A model generated the notes under the pieces. It was given only the letters and a program-made list of their open reading frames with translations. It made no database searches and was not told the DNA's origin. Position numbers and translations under genes: made by a program. 5,197 bases of DNA from an uncultured Prevotellaceae bacterium (GTDB lineage: Bacteria; Bacteroidota; Bacteroidia; Bacteroidales; Bacteroidaceae), in contig CACYKX010000209.1 in the NCBI GenBank assembly GCA_902775075.1, forward strand, positions 1 through 5,197. Direction: 5' to 3'. Below, piece by piece: positions 1 to 5,063 of this stretch (within the stretch, counting starts at the first letter, position 1; every line of letters begins with the position of its first letter).

Positions 1-129
1 CACGTATTCTGGAGAACGCTTGGCTATACCTGTGCCACGAACTTTAGCCGCATCAGCAATTGTCTGTAGTATGGTGTCGACATATTTTATATGTGATTCG
101 TCGGCTACCATAACTTTTATTTCTTCCAT
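1..129 (-). CDS. GNAT-family N-acetyltransferase, N-terminal 43 residues (gene continues past left edge)
   Basis: Reading leftward from an ATG at 129 gives 43 open codons beginning MEEIKVMVADESHIKYVDTI and still open at the window edge. The opening resembles the small GNAT-type acetyltransferases that commonly follow argR in Bacteroides/Prevotella, ahead of argG, argC and argD; I recognise it from family memory, not from a search. The acetyl-CoA-binding motif lies beyond the edge, so the fold cannot be confirmed here. It starts 26 bases after the argR stop on the same strand, so the two are probably co-transcribed. No Shine-Dalgarno precedes it (upstream bases AATTAAGCA), as is normal for this phylum. 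A role in arginine biosynthesis, for example acetylation of glutamate or a related amino acid, is inferred from position only. Confidence 0.72.
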   Translation of the reverse strand, partial: MEEIKVMVADESHIKYVDTILQTIADAAKVRGTGIAKRSPEYV

Positions 130-155
130 TGCTTAATTTTTATTGTGTCGGGGGA

Positions 156-641
156 TTAACCCTCTTGATCCATATTAGATATTATCTTTTTCAATCCTTT
201 CAAAATGTCTTTCTGGGTAGCGCCCTGTCGTATAACGATAAATATGGTGTCGTCGCCGGCGATAGTGCCAAGTATTCCTTGAAAATCGCTGTTGTCGATA
301 TTGTATGCGATGCTACTTGCGTAGCCAGGGCGTGTTTTGATGACAGCCATGTTGCCTGAGAAGTTGATAGAAAGAAATCCTGGAGTGCGAAGCATTTCCT
401 GTGCTGTCATAGGATTGGTGATACGTTTGTACATGGTTTCGTTAGGTAATACATATACGTATTTTCCATTCATACTGGCAGCTTTTGCAACTTTTAGTTG
501 TTTCAAGTCGCGGCTTAGCGTTGCCTGAGTCAGTTGAAAACCTTCTTTTGCAAGTGCTTGTAGTACTTCTTCCTGAGTGCTTAATTCCTGACTGGAAATA
601 AGCATCTTCAGAGTTTCCATTCTTTGATTCTTTATCTTCAT
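156..641 (-). CDS. argR: Arginine repressor ArgR
   Basis: This 161-residue protein has the full ArgR layout and roughly the family's usual length (about 150-160). Residues 1-70 form the winged helix-turn-helix DNA-binding domain, with the recognition segment TLSRDLKQLK at 41-50 including the conserved Ser-Arg pair. Residues 83-158 form the hexamerisation and arginine-binding domain, with TRPGYAS at 103-109 and the diagnostic GTIAGDDTIFIV at 125-136. The two Asp residues (130, 131) match the pair that contacts L-arginine in known ArgR proteins. It should bind arginine as a hexamer and control arginine metabolism genes. The start at 641 is preferred over Met8 because the residues before Met8 match the usual family N-terminus. 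The GNAT gene follows 26 bases downstream. A perfect promoter lies just upstream, and an ARG-box-like dyad sits in the leader, suggesting autoregulation. Confidence 0.95.
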   Translation of the reverse strand: MKIKNQRMETLKMLISSQELSTQEEVLQALAKEGFQLTQATLSRDLKQLKVAKAASMNGKYVYVLPNETMYKRITNPMTAQEMLRTPGFLSINFSGNMAVIKTRPGYASSIAYNIDNSDFQGILGTIAGDDTIFIVIRQGATQKDILKGLKKIISNMDQEG

Positions 642-645
642 CTTA

Positions 646-659
646 TGAATTATTATACG
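646..659. promoter_or_regulatory. Candidate ARG box (ArgR operator) in the argR leader
   Basis: The plus-strand sequence TGAATTATTATACG matches 8 of the 10 fixed positions of the classical ARG-box consensus TGAAT-WWWW-ATTCA, and its four central bases are all A/T as required. It lies between the predicted transcription start and the argR start codon, a natural place for repression of argR by its own product. The consensus comes from enterobacterial and Bacillus ArgR; the Bacteroidetes box may differ, so this is a candidate only. Confidence 0.4.
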
Positions 660-670
660 GTTGTTGACTG

Positions 671-702
671 CAAAACTACAATTTTATGTTGAAATAACCA
701 AA
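671..702 (-). promoter_or_regulatory. Bacteroidetes-type promoter for argR
   Basis: On the minus strand a -33 element TTTG (699-702) is separated by 20 bases from a -7 element TAGTTTTG (671-678). This is an exact match to the Bacteroidetes primary-sigma pattern TTTG-N19-21-TAnnTTTG. Transcription would begin near 664-666, leaving a leader of about 24 bases before the argR ATG at 641. Confidence 0.8.
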
Positions 703-1033
703 TAAATTGTATAAAAAATACGATATTTGCCGTAAATTTGTAAGATTATATAAGTTTTGTGCAATATTTATCCAATAATATATAATTCGTGGAAGTCTAG
801 AATATGTGTTGGATATTTAATGCGCTTGAATGCCAATTCTCGTCCACTAAAGAATTTAATTTGAAGAATATCATAACGCTGGAGAGTTTTTGCCTATACA
901 ATTATTACAACAATTTTGATTTATTATACGGAAATATTGAAAAATAAAACAATTCTAAGGTTGTTGCGTTATTAACTTGAATTCAAAAAAGTTTAATGAA
1001 CCTTTCATTGTTTAATTTTTTCCTGTAAAAAGG

Positions 1034-1096
1034 TGCTCATAATTCGCGAATTCAGATTTAAAGGCAGGTTGATTGTGAATATTAGAAATATGAGCA
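1034..1096. repeat. Inverted repeat enclosing a 12-bp perfect palindrome
   Basis: TGCTCATA at 1034-1041 and TATGAGCA at 1089-1096 are perfect 8-bp inverted copies. Just inside the left arm, and sharing base 1041 with it, is the perfect 12-bp palindrome AATTCGCGAATT (1041-1052). The arrangement could fold as a hairpin or serve as a regulator site. No function can be assigned from sequence. Confidence 0.5.
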
Positions 1097-1177
1097 AATT
1101 GTAAGGACTTGATTATCAGATGGTTGAGATTTTGAGAACTCGCTTTACTCCCGAAAAATACAGGTTTTGTAGGCTTA

Positions 1178-1265
1178 TTCAGTTAACTATGTAGCCCGAT
1201 ATACCTATTCACGTGAGTTTACGAAGTTAACTACGTAGGCAGATGAAGTTAACTTCGTTCAGAAA
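1178..1265. repeat. Palindromic GTTAAC repeat cluster with 22-bp period
   Basis: GTTAAC cores occur at 1182-1187, 1226-1231 and 1248-1253, spaced 44 and 22 bases, so they fit a 22-bp register with one decayed unit at 1200-1221. The units at 1178-1199 and 1222-1243 agree at 16 of 22 positions. Perfect short palindromes are interleaved: TCACGTGA (1209-1216), CTACGTAG (1231-1238) and GAAGTTAACTTC (1245-1256). ACGAAGTTAACT (1221-1232) and AGTTAACTTCGT (1247-1258) form a 12-bp perfect stem around a 14-base loop. The density and phasing are well beyond chance in AT-rich DNA. It resembles an interspersed palindromic repeat family I associate with Prevotella intergenic regions; that association is from memory and unverified. 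Confidence 0.75.
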
Positions 1266-1274
1266 AACAACTTT

Positions 1275-1318
1275 TTGGGGAGCACTTTTCATGTTTTTCA
1301 GAGCTTCTGCGACCCCAA
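1275..1318. repeat. Stem-loop TTGGGG/CCCCAA
   Basis: TTGGGG (1275-1280) pairs with CCCCAA (1313-1318), and after a small bulge GCA (1282-1284) pairs with TGC (1308-1310). The 23-base loop is T-rich. No U-tract follows immediately and no gene ends here, so I do not call it a terminator. It abuts the GTTAAC cluster and may belong to the same repeat element. Confidence 0.4.
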
Positions 1319-1337
1319 TAATTCCTAGATGAAGCAA

Positions 1338-1367
1338 AAAACTGTAACTTTTTCTTTTAACAGTTTT
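1338..1367. repeat. Hairpin AAAACTGT / ACAGTTTT
   Basis: AAAACTGT (1338-1345) and ACAGTTTT (1360-1367) are perfect 8-bp inverted copies with a 14-base T-rich loop. Flanking GC bases (1334-1335 and 1368-1369) would lengthen the stem past an AA bulge. Function unknown; it lies within the repeat-rich segment. Confidence 0.45.
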
Positions 1368-1400
1368 GCGGCAAAGTTTAAATATTACAAAAATATACTC

Positions 1401-1430
1401 TTCGGGATTCGTTCGGGATTCGTTCGGGAG
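1401..1430 (+). repeat. Tandem repeat TTCGGGATTCG, period 11 bp
   Basis: Two exact copies of the 11-mer TTCGGGATTCG (1401-1411, 1412-1422) are followed by a partial third, TTCGGGAG (1423-1430). The TTCGGGA core therefore recurs three times at one helical turn, on the same DNA face. An inverted copy, CTCCCGAA, lies at 1148-1155, the exact reverse complement of 1423-1430. The tandem lies 57 bases upstream of the -33 element of the GH28 gene. It could be a regulator-binding array or the edge of a repeat element. Confidence 0.75.
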
Positions 1431-1486
1431 AAATGGTATTTGATAATGAGAATCATGAGGATGAAGTAAAAAAACTTGGTTAAAAA

Positions 1487-1518
1487 TTTGCTAAAAAGAA
1501 TCAAAATTAATATATTTG
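1487..1518 (+). promoter_or_regulatory. Bacteroidetes-type promoter for the GH28 gene
   Basis: A -33 element TTTG (1487-1490) and a -7 element TATATTTG (1511-1518) are separated by exactly 20 bases, an ideal match to TTTG-N19-21-TAnnTTTG. Transcription would start around 1523-1525, giving a very short leader of about 12-14 bases before the ATG at 1537. No Shine-Dalgarno is present in that leader. Confidence 0.8.
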
Positions 1519-1536
1519 CCATGTTATAGATAAACC

Positions 1537-2850
1537 ATGAGATTTAGAACACTATTCATACTATTATTATTTCCGTTCAGCTTAATAGCCAAAGACTATA
1601 ATGTGATAGATTTTGGCGCTTGGGGAAATGGTAGTCATGACGATGCTGTAAGTATTCAGCGCGCCATAGATGCTTGTTCACAAGCGGGTGGTGGCGTTGT
1701 CGTCTTCCCTTCCAATCATGTTTTCGTGTCCGGTCCTGTCGAACTGAAATCGAATATCTCCATATTTTTGGAATCTAATGCTGTATGGAAAGCTAATCCT
1801 GATGAGTCGATATATCATTTAAGTGCCTTTGGAAAGAACGAAGGTGAAGGTATGATGTGGATATATTCTCGGAATATTGAAAATGTTTCGATAACCGGTA
1901 AGGGTATCATTGATGGTAACGGAGTGGCGTTTATGGGCAAGGAATTGGCAGATTCCTATGAACTGAAACCTGTAACGACCTTTGATCCGCGCCCTCATGT
2001 GCTCACTTTGATGGGAATTCGTAATCTTACAATTCGCGACGTCACCATTCAGAACGGAGCCTATTGGACTGTTCATCTCATCGGTTGCGAAGGGGTAACG
2101 ATAGACGGTATCCAACTTCTGAATAATTTGAAGATCAGAAATGGAGATGGTATTGATATCGATCATAGCAGGAAAGTAAGAATTTCAAATTGCCATATCA
2201 CGTCAGGTGACGACTGTATCTGTCTGAAGAACCGTCGTGAATATAAAGAATACGGTCCGTGTAAGGATATTGTTGTCTCCAACTGTACGATGACCTCTCG
2301 CAGTTGTGCCATAAAGATCGGTAGTGAGAATATGGATTCAATCAGTAATGTATTGTTTGATAATTGTGTGATAACAGCCAGCAACAGAGGATTGGGTATT
2401 CAAAACCGAGACGAAGGAACGGTTACTAATGTGGTATTTTCTAATATCATCCTTGATTGTCAATTGTGGAGCGATGTATGGTGGGGCAAGGCAGAACCTA
2501 TCTATGTCACCTCCTTCCCTCGGGCCAATGGTAATCATAAAGATGCCAACTGGCGTTTCCCGGAGGGTGAGACTAAGGGACGCTGTGGCGAAGTGAGCAG
2601 AATATTCTTTAATAATATTTATGCGACGAGTGAAAATGGATGTTATGTAGGAGGAGACACTTATGGAAAGGTAAATCACGTGTATTTTAATCATGTGAAT
2701 ATCATGTTGAGACGATTGACCAATTACCCTAATGATGTCATGGACTTACGCCCTTGCAGAGATGAATCATTCGTAAAGCGTGATGGTCAATTGGTAGTAT
2801 CGCATCAGACTAAAGACTGTAAGCTTGATGTCATCCAACTGAAACCTTAG
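1537..2850 (+). CDS. Secreted glycoside hydrolase family 28 (polygalacturonase-like) beta-helix enzyme
   Basis: The 437-residue protein starts with a signal peptide (MRFR followed by a hydrophobic run to about residue 18, cleavage near SLIA/KD), so it should be exported. Residues 20-84 carry the pectate-lyase-superfold opening (VIDFGAWGNGSHDDAVSIQ, then an AGGGVVVFP turn). Two GH28 active-site motifs are clear: NGDGIDID at 202-209 (for canonical NTD) and SGDDCICLKN at 223-232, which supply the three catalytic Asp residues. The canonical GHG histidine motif is replaced by SRSCAIKIGSE (254-264), and the RIK position reads RGLGIQNRDEG (284-294). The WWGKAEPIYVTSFPR segment at 315-329 is typical of bacterial GH28 members. 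The expected role is hydrolysis of galacturonic-acid-containing glycans such as pectin or rhamnogalacturonan, but the exact substrate is open. It ends in tandem TAG TAG and precedes a susC-type gene, as in a polysaccharide utilization locus. Confidence 0.85.
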   Translation: MRFRTLFILLLFPFSLIAKDYNVIDFGAWGNGSHDDAVSIQRAIDACSQAGGGVVVFPSNHVFVSGPVELKSNISIFLESNAVWKANPDESIYHLSAFGKNEGEGMMWIYSRNIENVSITGKGIIDGNGVAFMGKELADSYELKPVTTFDPRPHVLTLMGIRNLTIRDVTIQNGAYWTVHLIGCEGVTIDGIQLLNNLKIRNGDGIDIDHSRKVRISNCHITSGDDCICLKNRREYKEYGPCKDIVVSNCTMTSRSCAIKIGSENMDSISNVLFDNCVITASNRGLGIQNRDEGTVTNVVFSNIILDCQLWSDVWWGKAEPIYVTSFPRANGNHKDANWRFPEGETKGRCGEVSRIFFNNIYATSENGCYVGGDTYGKVNHVYFNHVNIMLRRLTNYPNDVMDLRPCRDESFVKRDGQLVVSHQTKDCKLDVIQLKP

Positions 2851-2871
2851 TAGAATAGAATCTAAATACAC

Positions 2872-2886
2872 CTTATTATACATAAG
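2872..2886 (+). other. Small inverted repeat in the GH28-susC gap
   Basis: CTTAT (2872-2876) and ATAAG (2882-2886) form a 5-bp AU-rich stem around a 5-base loop in the 83-base gap. The stem is too weak to be a convincing intrinsic terminator. No TAnnTTTG promoter is visible in the gap either, so the susC-type gene may be read from the GH28 promoter or from a promoter I cannot recognise. Confidence 0.25.
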
Positions 2887-2933
2887 TATATATTCCTTGA
2901 AACTAAATAGTATTAACTAAATAACTAACAATT

Positions 2934-5060
2934 ATGCACAGCGTACAAAAGAAAATCACGAGCAACTGTAAGCGCGTTGCGGCTTCAGCCTTGCTGTTTT
3001 TTGTAAGTTCAATTGCATTTGCCCAAAGTCAGGTTACGGGTACCGTGAAAGATGTCAATGGTGAACCTCTGATAGGAGTAAGTGTTGTTGAAGAGGGAAC
3101 AACAAACGGGACTGTTACCGATATGGAAGGTAAATATACCTTGAATGTTAAGTCTGGAGCTAAGTTGAAAATCTCTTATATCGGTTTTACGACACAAGAG
3201 ATCAAGGCTGGTGCTTCAAAGAATATAGTATTGAAAGAAGATAATAAGACCTTGAACGAAGTTGTCGTAGTGGGTTATGGTACGATGCGTCGTAAGGATG
3301 TTACTTCTTCGATTACAACAATTAAGTCGGAAGATTTAAACAAGGGCGTATTCTCTGACCCTGCACAGATGTTACAAGGTAAGGTGCCCGGATTGATCGT
3401 TACCTCGAATGGCGACCCTAACGGATCACCGGCGATATCTCTTCGTGGAGCATCTTCTCTTCGTGGTGGTGAAGCCATGTCACCTTATTATGTTATCGAC
3501 GGAATTCCTGGTGTTGATATCTCTATGGTTGCTCCTGATGATATTGAGAGTATCGATGTACTTCGTGATGCTACGGCTACAGCAATCTATGGTTCAAAGG
3601 CGGCTAATGGTGTTATCATCATTACCACCAAGAAGGGTGCTGCCGGTCATACGAATGTCACTTATAATGGTTATGTAGGTTTCGATCGCATCGCCAAGAC
3701 TTTGGATATGATGTCGGCAAGTGAGATGAAGGCATTCGCTTCGGAGACCGGAACTGCCATTGACGATAATGGTGGGGATGTAGACTGGCAGAAGGAAGTT
3801 CTCCGTACTGGTGTGAGCTACAATCACAATGTCAGCATTAATGGTGGTAATGACAAGACCAAGTATATGGCAAGTGTGAACTATCAGAAACGTAACGGTA
3901 TCATCAAGGGTAGTGATATGAGCCGTATGAATGTTCGTTCTCTCTTGTCAACAAAGATCTTGAGGGATCATTTGGATTTGTCTATTGGCGCTAACCTGAT
4001 GTATGGTAAGTTTGAAGGTGTCGCTATGAATAGTGAGGGCGGTTCTGTGATGGATGCTATGAACTATTTCTCACCGCTTAATCCTGTTGACTTTAATGGT
4101 AAGGACAAAAACTATAATCCACTTCGTATGATAGACGAGGATACAAGTTCTAACACTTGGAAGCGTCAGCAGTTTGTCGGTAAGGCTACATTGCATATCA
4201 TCAAAGGATTGGATTTGAACGCGAACTATTCTTTTGGTAATCATCAGCGTACATCAAGTAGCTACGATTCTCGTCTTTCAGAACTTACGATGGGTAAGAA
4301 TGGTCAGGCCAATCGCAATACCTATCTGGGTGACGAAAGTACTTTCGAAATCTATGGTAACTATAGTCATACCTTTAACAAACTCCATTCACTCAGTTTG
4401 ATGGCTGGTTATAGTTGGGAAGAAAAACATCATGGAGACGGATTCGGTCTTACCGTGTACAATTTCTTTGATGATTACGTAAAGTATAATAATCTCACTT
4501 ATGCAAGTTCTATAGACGGTATATCCGGAATACAGAGCGGAACGAAGGAGAATATCAGAAACATTTCTTTCTATGGTCGTTTGAACTATGCCTTTGCAAG
4601 TAAATATATGTTGCAGGCTACGGTTCGCCGTGACGGAAGTTCTGTCTTCGGTAAAAATCATCGTTGGGGAACATTCCCATCAGTATCTGTAGCATGGAAT
4701 ATTACAGAGGAAAACTTTATGAAAAACCTCAACCTTATCGAAGAAGGATACGACGATAAGTACGCTGTAAATAAAAATCCGGATATAGATGATGCAGTAT
4801 TGCTTGCGTGTATATATCAGTACAGAGAGAAATTTGCGAATGGAGCGACAGCTTTGCCTATAAAGGATATTTCATCCGGCAATAATGGGGTTGCAAGGAT
4901 ATTTACGATAGAAGATTATTCCTTCAGAGAATCGCTTGAACGGATGAAAAATAATGGATGGATATCTATTGAATCACGAGGAAATCTCGATCAGATAAGA
5001 CTTAAGGATGGAGATAACACTATAGAGATGATGAGAACATATTACAGGGAGCGGAGGTAG
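2934..5060 (+). CDS. SusC/RagA-type TonB-dependent receptor, truncated and fused in frame to an unrelated C-terminal tail
   Basis: The open frame has 708 codons; intact SusC proteins are about 1000. Residues 1-30 are a signal peptide (cleavage AFA/QS). Residues 33-100 are the carboxypeptidase-regulatory-like N-terminal extension (VTGTVKDVNGEPLIGVSV). LNEVVVVGYGT at 107-117 is the TonB-box region. The plug spans about 115-235 and includes the SusC signature DVLRDATATAIYGSKAANGV (208-227). Barrel strands follow to about residue 600, including FPSVSVAWNITEENFMKNLN. There the family normally continues with a LKLRASYGVTGNQ-like segment and about 400 more barrel residues; these are absent. Residues from about 601 are unrelated (see next entry). 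Without the C-terminal barrel and plug-gating partner SusD, transport of oligosaccharides is very unlikely. The A-rich upstream sequence lacks a Shine-Dalgarno. The identity of the N-terminal part is certain; whether the fused protein exists in nature is not. Confidence 0.9.
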   Translation: MHSVQKKITSNCKRVAASALLFFVSSIAFAQSQVTGTVKDVNGEPLIGVSVVEEGTTNGTVTDMEGKYTLNVKSGAKLKISYIGFTTQEIKAGASKNIVLKEDNKTLNEVVVVGYGTMRRKDVTSSITTIKSEDLNKGVFSDPAQMLQGKVPGLIVTSNGDPNGSPAISLRGASSLRGGEAMSPYYVIDGIPGVDISMVAPDDIESIDVLRDATATAIYGSKAANGVIIITTKKGAAGHTNVTYNGYVGFDRIAKTLDMMSASEMKAFASETGTAIDDNGGDVDWQKEVLRTGVSYNHNVSINGGNDKTKYMASVNYQKRNGIIKGSDMSRMNVRSLLSTKILRDHLDLSIGANLMYGKFEGVAMNSEGGSVMDAMNYFSPLNPVDFNGKDKNYNPLRMIDEDTSSNTWKRQQFVGKATLHIIKGLDLNANYSFGNHQRTSSSYDSRLSELTMGKNGQANRNTYLGDESTFEIYGNYSHTFNKLHSLSLMAGYSWEEKHHGDGFGLTVYNFFDDYVKYNNLTYASSIDGISGIQSGTKENIRNISFYGRLNYAFASKYMLQATVRRDGSSVFGKNHRWGTFPSVSVAWNITEENFMKNLNLIEEGYDDKYAVNKNPDIDDAVLLACIYQYREKFANGATALPIKDISSGNNGVARIFTIEDYSFRESLERMKNNGWISIESRGNLDQIRLKDGDNTIEMMRTYYRERR
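4734..5060 (+). pseudogene. C-terminal fragment of a foreign gene, DUF4007-like, fused behind the SusC remnant
   Basis: About 108 residues (601-708 of the open frame) are soluble and mixed-charge, unlike a beta-barrel. Segments such as DDAVLLACIYQYREKF, GVARIFTIEDYSFRESLERM and the ending IEMMRTYYRERR follow the general outline I recall for the C-terminus of DUF4007 proteins: a helix with Y.L/C.I..Y.E, an 'IF.l.d..' segment, an 'L.QI..' strand and a final 'YY'. DUF4007 proteins are about 280-310 residues, so only the last third would be present. All ten Arg codons are AGA, AGG, CGG or CGA, versus 20 of 22 CGT/CGC in the SusC part, and Ile is mostly ATA. No start codon of its own is evident. 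It stops 3 bases before a P-loop gene, with which it probably formed an operon. The DUF4007 call is tentative; a non-SusC origin is well supported. Confidence 0.6.
5053..5057 (+). promoter_or_regulatory. Strong Shine-Dalgarno GGAGG for the P-loop gene
   Basis: GGAGG lies 6 bases before the ATG at 5064, inside the last codons of the preceding frame, and abuts its TAG stop (5058-5060). It supports this start over the in-frame Met7. Neither argR, the GNAT gene, the GH28 gene nor the susC-type gene in this window has such a site. Confidence 0.7.
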
Positions 5061-5063
5061 TGT

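Larger units (their letters stand above)
642..1536. other. Long divergent intergenic region, 895 bases, no gene seen
   Basis: The region separates leftward argR from the rightward GH28 gene. I see no credible coding frame on either strand and no tRNA or known RNA. The left 60 bases hold the argR promoter and the last 50 hold the GH28 promoter. From about 700 to 1030 the DNA is AT-rich with short palindromes: TTGAATTCAA at 977-986, and a small hairpin AATGAA-CCT-TTCATT at 995-1009. From about 1034 to 1430 there is a run of inverted and tandem repeats, listed separately. The length is unusual for two divergent promoters that each need under 100 bases. Confidence 0.8.

Noticed and set aside
129..528. 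Plus-strand open frames at 129-359 and 337-528 opposite argR
   Set aside because: They lie antisense to the clearly conserved argR frame, show no recognisable motif, and have no promoter or ribosome-binding context.
733..740. Plus-strand TAAATTTG as a -7 promoter element
   Set aside because: No TTTG occurs at the proper spacing and no reading frame follows within several hundred bases.
995..1020. Hairpin AATGAA-CCT-TTCATT followed by a T-run, as an intrinsic terminator
   Set aside because: The stem is only 6 AU-rich pairs and no plus-strand gene ends nearby, so there is nothing for it to terminate.
1178..1265. CRISPR array
   Set aside because: The 22-bp units are contiguous and degenerate with no unique spacers, and no cas gene is in view; they are palindromic tandem repeats.
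1388..1395. Minus-strand TATTTTTG as a -7 promoter element inside the repeat region
   Set aside because: It matches TAnnTTTG but has no TTTG 19-21 bases upstream and no gene in the direction it would transcribe.
1819..2694. Three minus-strand open frames within the GH28 gene
   Set aside because: They are shadows of a conserved coding frame; their translations show no domain features.
2890..2899. ATATTCCTTG as the promoter of the susC-type gene
   Set aside because: It departs from TAnnTTTG, and no -33 TTTG lies at the correct distance; I could not call a promoter in this gap.
3009..4661. Open frames on both strands inside the susC-type gene
   Set aside because: All overlap the well-supported SusC frame in other phases and look like translation shadows (low-complexity, no motifs).
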